DNA from: a virus
Length of the DNA: 22,124 nt
IMG/VR virus record: IMGVR_UViG_3300038701_002630
Span: 1 to 22,124 of that record
Strand: one strand, 5' to 3'
Shown here: piece after piece, positions 20,372 through 22,124 of the stretch
Position numbering within the stretch: position 1 is the first letter of the stretch
Layout: every line of letters begins with the position of its first letter
Notes under the pieces: model-generated
Databases searched by the model: none
What the model was told of the DNA's origin: nothing
Seen by the model: the letters and a program-made list of their open reading frames with translations, nothing else
Position numbers and translations under genes: made by a program

Positions 20372-20479
20372 TTATTTGTCCTTAGGTAAAGGTAACTTAT
20401 AATCAGGATTCCAAATAAATTGAACCGGAGAATTAGGATCTTTTTCTTCTAATCCTTTATTAATAGGAATATAGCACAT
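20372..20479 (-). CDS. 35-aa late-type small protein on the minus strand
   Basis: Within what otherwise looks like a 210-base gap, the minus strand reads MCYIPINKGLEEKDPNSPVQ, then FIWNPDYKLPLPKDK and a stop. AGAGG lies a few bases before the ATG, and an AATAAATA late-type element lies at 20498-20505, so the peptide has a complete expression signal. It is rich in Pro, Lys and Asp, without a membrane span. No family recognised; its late-type signals suggest a minor virion or assembly role. Confidence 0.5.
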   Translation of the reverse strand: MCYIPINKGLEEKDPNSPVQFIWNPDYKLPLPKDK

Positions 20480-20497
20480 TTTAACCTCTTTTATTGA

Positions 20498-20505
20498 TAT
20501 TTATT
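20498..20505 (-). promoter_or_regulatory. late-promoter-like AATAAATA for the 35-aa gene
   Basis: One mismatch to TATAAATA, minus strand, one base beyond the -35 box of the divergent early promoter, exactly as at 17709-17716. The predicted start near 20492 leaves a 13-base leader. Confidence 0.4.
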
Positions 20506-20506
20506 G

Positions 20507-20535
20507 TTTACATCCATAGCACTTTATGTTATATT
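20507..20535 (+). promoter_or_regulatory. sigma70-type early promoter, TTTACA-17-TATATT
   Basis: TTTACA at 20507-20512 (preceded by G) and TATATT at 20530-20535, 17 bases apart; the SD AAGGAG follows at 20551-20556 before the ATG at 20564. Confidence 0.65.
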
Positions 20536-20563
20536 TAATTTATTCAAATAAAGGAGATATAAA

Positions 20564-20797
20564 ATGTCAGTTAGATCAAAAGTTCATCGCACAGCAGTAG
20601 CAGATTACAATGATTCTATGCCAGGCGTTGTTGATGTATGTATTTTAAAAAGAGAAAAAAATCCTTCAGATGCATGGATGAGCATGGGCGACCATGATGG
20701 AACCTCTAGTATCGTAATTGGTACACGCGAACAAGCCAAACAATTAATTGAAGCTCTTCAGTCCGGTATTCGTGAAATCTGGCCAGAAGACGAATAG
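20564..20797 (+). CDS. small phage hypothetical protein
   Basis: The 77-aa product (MSVRSKVHRTAVADYNDSMP, later TSSIVIGTREQAKQLIEALQ) has a strand-turn-helix layout: 'ssIVIGTREQAKQLIEAL' is a common phage C-terminal unit in which a strand is followed by a helix that starts at TREQA. Function unknown. Strong SD AAGGAG and its own promoter imply high early expression. Confidence 0.65.
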   Translation: MSVRSKVHRTAVADYNDSMPGVVDVCILKREKNPSDAWMSMGDHDGTSSIVIGTREQAKQLIEALQSGIREIWPEDE

Positions 20798-20807
20798 GAG
20801 AATTATT

Positions 20808-20999
20808 ATGACTTTTGAATATAAGCTAAGATCAAAATATGTACCAGACGAAGTTCAGCATCTCGTAAAAAGATTTGACAATAATCCATGTATGCTTTAT
20901 TACGGAACTTTATATTTGTCGGAATATGTAGAGCATGATCGTCTTTCTTTTCAAGCTGAATCTCATCACAGAACAGAACCACTATTAGATAGGGCTTAA
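20808..20999 (+). CDS. small hypothetical protein
   Basis: The frame is open from 20748, but AGGAG at 20796-20800 fixes the start at the ATG at 20808. The 63-aa product (MTFEYKLRSKYVPDEVQHLV, ending HRTEPLLDRA) is charged and probably mixed alpha/beta, with no signal or membrane span. No family recognised. Confidence 0.55.
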   Translation: MTFEYKLRSKYVPDEVQHLVKRFDNNPCMLYYGTLYLSEYVEHDRLSFQAESHHRTEPLLDRA

Positions 21000-21004
21000 G
21001 ATGA

Positions 21005-21226
21005 ATGGAGAGTATATTGATCGATAATTTAAAAAACTGTAGATCGTTTCGTATTGGTCGGATATCACCTATACAATTAAAAAGAAGTGTTGCATATGTT
21101 CGTGCAACTTTTTGGGACAGAAAATTTGCATCTGGATGTAAAGTAATATCAAATCCGGATCGTAACAGAATTTTCGTTCAGAGCTATTATAATAAACGAC
21201 TATTGAAAATACATTTATATGGATAG
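21005..21226 (+). CDS. small basic hypothetical protein
   Basis: The 73-aa product is rich in Arg and Lys (SFRIGRISPIQLKRSVAYVR and FASGCKVISNPDRNR) with a strand-rich pattern, as in small nucleic-acid-binding phage proteins, though nothing proves binding. The start is uncertain: ATG 21005 has only a weak SD, while a TTG at 21017 has GGAGAG just upstream. The gene ends three bases before the oppositely oriented gp4. Confidence 0.5.
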   Translation: MESILIDNLKNCRSFRIGRISPIQLKRSVAYVRATFWDRKFASGCKVISNPDRNRIFVQSYYNKRLLKIHLYG

Positions 21227-21229
21227 ACC

Positions 21230-21682
21230 TTAAAATACACCCAATTCATCTTCTGTAAAGATTTTGAATTCCCATCCCTTATTGACGCATGCTTTCTTAG
21301 CTGCTTCCCATTTGGCTGAATTAACTCCCCAGGTCAGCACCTCGTTTAGGAATGTTTTCTCTCTTTGATTCTTTCTTCTAACGGGTGCCATGACTTGCTT
21401 TTTGGGCTTTACTTCTATAAGCCATTTCTTTAAATTCCCATCCTTATCCTTAAACTCTACGTAAAAGTCCACAAAATATCTATGATAACGATTATCAACA
21501 GGAGATTTATAGGGTATTACAACTTCCTCTGATGACCACTGGAGCACGTCGGGGTGTTTGTCCAGTTTAGACATAAGTTTTAGTTCCCACCCGCTTCTAT
21601 AAACTATGGATCCTCTTTTAACATTCCCTTTATATTTTTCTGGGTTTATGGGCTTAAAGAACCCTTGTTTATACTTAGCCAT
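21230..21682 (-). CDS. 4: head completion protein, T4 gp4-like
   Basis: T4 gp4 (formerly gp50/gp65 group) is needed to finish DNA-filled heads before tails attach. The match is close along the whole length: YKQGFFKPINPEKYKG, YRSGWELKLMSKLDKHPDV, PYKSPVDNRYHRYFVDFYV, IEVKPKKQ and GWEFKIFTEDELG align with T4 YKQGLFKPSNPKKYVG, YRSSWELKLMMYLDKHPDV, PYRSPVDGKVHRYFPDFKV, IEVKPKKQ and GWEFMIFTEDHLG. Length 150 aa, as in T4. The start at 21682 is chosen over an in-frame ATG at 21709 because of the T4 alignment and the SD AAGGAAA. E33, D72 and the E90-V-K92 pair form a PD-(D/E)xK nuclease-like layout known for this family. Confidence 0.95.
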   Translation of the reverse strand: MAKYKQGFFKPINPEKYKGNVKRGSIVYRSGWELKLMSKLDKHPDVLQWSSEEVVIPYKSPVDNRYHRYFVDFYVEFKDKDGNLKKWLIEVKPKKQVMAPVRRKNQREKTFLNEVLTWGVNSAKWEAAKKACVNKGWEFKIFTEDELGVF

Positions 21683-21691
21683 GAATTTCCT

Positions 21692-21699
21692 TATAAATA
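21692..21699 (+). promoter_or_regulatory. T4-type late promoter TATAAATA for the tail tube-fold gene
   Basis: Perfect TATAAATA on the plus strand, 36 bases before the ATG at 21735. The predicted start near 21705 leaves a 30-base leader with AAAGG at 21726-21729. Confidence 0.6.
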
Positions 21700-21717
21700 A
21701 TAAAAACAATACAATAA

Positions 21718-21725
21718 TATTTATA
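21718..21725 (-). promoter_or_regulatory. T4-type late promoter TATAAATA for gp4
   Basis: Perfect TATAAATA on the minus strand (TATTTATA as written). The predicted start near 21711 lies 30 bases before the gp4 ATG. Together with the plus-strand element at 21692-21699 it forms an interleaved pair: each promoter lies in the other's leader. Confidence 0.6.
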
Positions 21726-21734
21726 AAGGTTTAA

Positions 21735-22124
21735 ATGGCAAGAATTACAGATATGATTGCTACTATTGATAAATTAGGTGGGTTAACTACTTTAAATAGA
21801 TACGTAGTACAGATTACTCCTCCCAGCAGTCTATTATCTAAATCACGAGACATACCATTCCTATGCGATACAGTAAATTCACCGGGTATTCAATTCACTA
21901 CCGAGAATATTAAGCATAAAGGATATGGCCTATCAGAAAAAAGACCCGTATCTACTGATATGGATGACATTACAGCTACATTCTTTATTGATAACTCTAA
22001 TGTTATACAGGGTTTCTTTCAGCAATGGTTCCAGATGGTTACATCATTTGATCCTAACCATAGCAGAACATCAATTAATGGGATGAGTTTAGAATCATAT
22101 AATTATCCGGATGAATATTACGGA
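21735..22124 (+). CDS. tail tube-fold protein (gp54 tube initiator or gp19-like), 3' end missing
   Basis: The window ends inside the gene after 130 codons. The visible part (MARITDMIATIDKLGGLTTL, NRYVVQITPPSSLLS, PFLCDTVNSPGIQFTT, DDITATFFIDNSNVIQGFFQ then QWFQMVTSFDP) has the pattern of the T4 tube family: 'NrF.V.i..p......l.f.c..vnlPg......' followed by 'd.i..tf.id.n..v...F..W...v.'. Tube subunit gp19, tube initiator gp54 and hub-proximal proteins share this fold, and the missing C-terminus would decide between them; 130 residues without an end makes gp54 or an unusual gp19 equally possible. It has a perfect late promoter. Confidence 0.65.
   Translation, partial: MARITDMIATIDKLGGLTTLNRYVVQITPPSSLLSKSRDIPFLCDTVNSPGIQFTTENIKHKGYGLSEKRPVSTDMDDITATFFIDNSNVIQGFFQQWFQMVTSFDPNHSRTSINGMSLESYNYPDEYYG

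Noticed and set aside
1-22124. tRNA genes, CRISPR arrays, insertion sequences, homing endonucleases or an integrase
   Set aside because: No cloverleaf-like element, spaced direct repeats, transposase, HNH/GIY-YIG or recombinase motif was seen on reading the window and its translations.

Overview
The window looks like part of the genome of a large, T4-related, contractile-tailed (myovirus) phage of a Gram-negative bacterium. The evidence is: rIIA and rIIB side by side; a DexA-type exonuclease; T4-type virion proteins (gp53 baseplate wedge, a short gp48-like baseplate/tube protein, a probable gp2 DNA-end protector, gp4 head completion, and the start of a gp19/gp54-like tube-fold protein); TATAAATA late-promoter elements; strong AT-richness; and dense packing with TAATG/ATGA gene junctions and many 20-120 aa genes. 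A lipobox lipoprotein fits a Gram-negative host. I cannot name the phage. Gene content resembles large T4-like phages that carry NAD-salvage genes.

Layout. 1-6365 (+): the end of a SLOG-like gene, ATP-dependent DNA ligase, two membrane proteins, rIIA, rIIB and four small proteins. 6366-8898 (+): a structured leader, then nadV (nicotinamide phosphoribosyltransferase) and nadM (NMN adenylyltransferase-Nudix), which together convert nicotinamide to NAD+. 8899-13891 (+): a promoter inside a 14-bp inverted repeat, tiny genes (one DUF4031), a P-loop kinase, two related two-TM proteins, DexA, and a run of ATP-grasp enzyme, FkbM methyltransferase and 2OG-Fe(II) oxygenase. 13894-15239 (-): gp53 and gp48-like. 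15254-16061 (+): four small genes. 16053-17690 (-): gp2-like protein and two paralogous ADP-ribosyltransferase-like proteins sharing a T4-type capsid-targeting N-terminus. 17718-21226 (+): about fourteen small genes from three promoters, with one 35-aa minus-strand gene at 20372-20479. 21230-21682 (-): gp4. 21735-22124 (+): tail tube-fold protein, cut by the window edge.

Expression. Plus-strand small-gene blocks start at promoters of one form, (g)TTTAC(A/T) - exactly 17 nt - TATATT, TATAAT or TATTAT. Minus-strand virion genes start at TATAAATA or AATAAATA elements placed on top of, or directly beside, those promoters, so early and late transcription diverge from shared sites. At two of the plus promoters the -10 box lies between inverted-repeat arms that would bury the next gene's Shine-Dalgarno (SD) in read-through RNA but not in RNA made locally, the logic known from T4 gene e.

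Most notable: the ADP-ribosyltransferase-like pair predicted to be packaged in the head and injected; an rIIB whose helix-turn-helix is at the C-terminus instead of the N-terminus; the promoter-in-hairpin genes; the nadV leader with two hairpins sharing the loop GGAGT; and the ATP-grasp/FkbM/2OG-oxygenase cassette. No tRNA, rRNA, CRISPR array, insertion sequence or integrase was seen, and no stretch over 300 bases lacks a gene.
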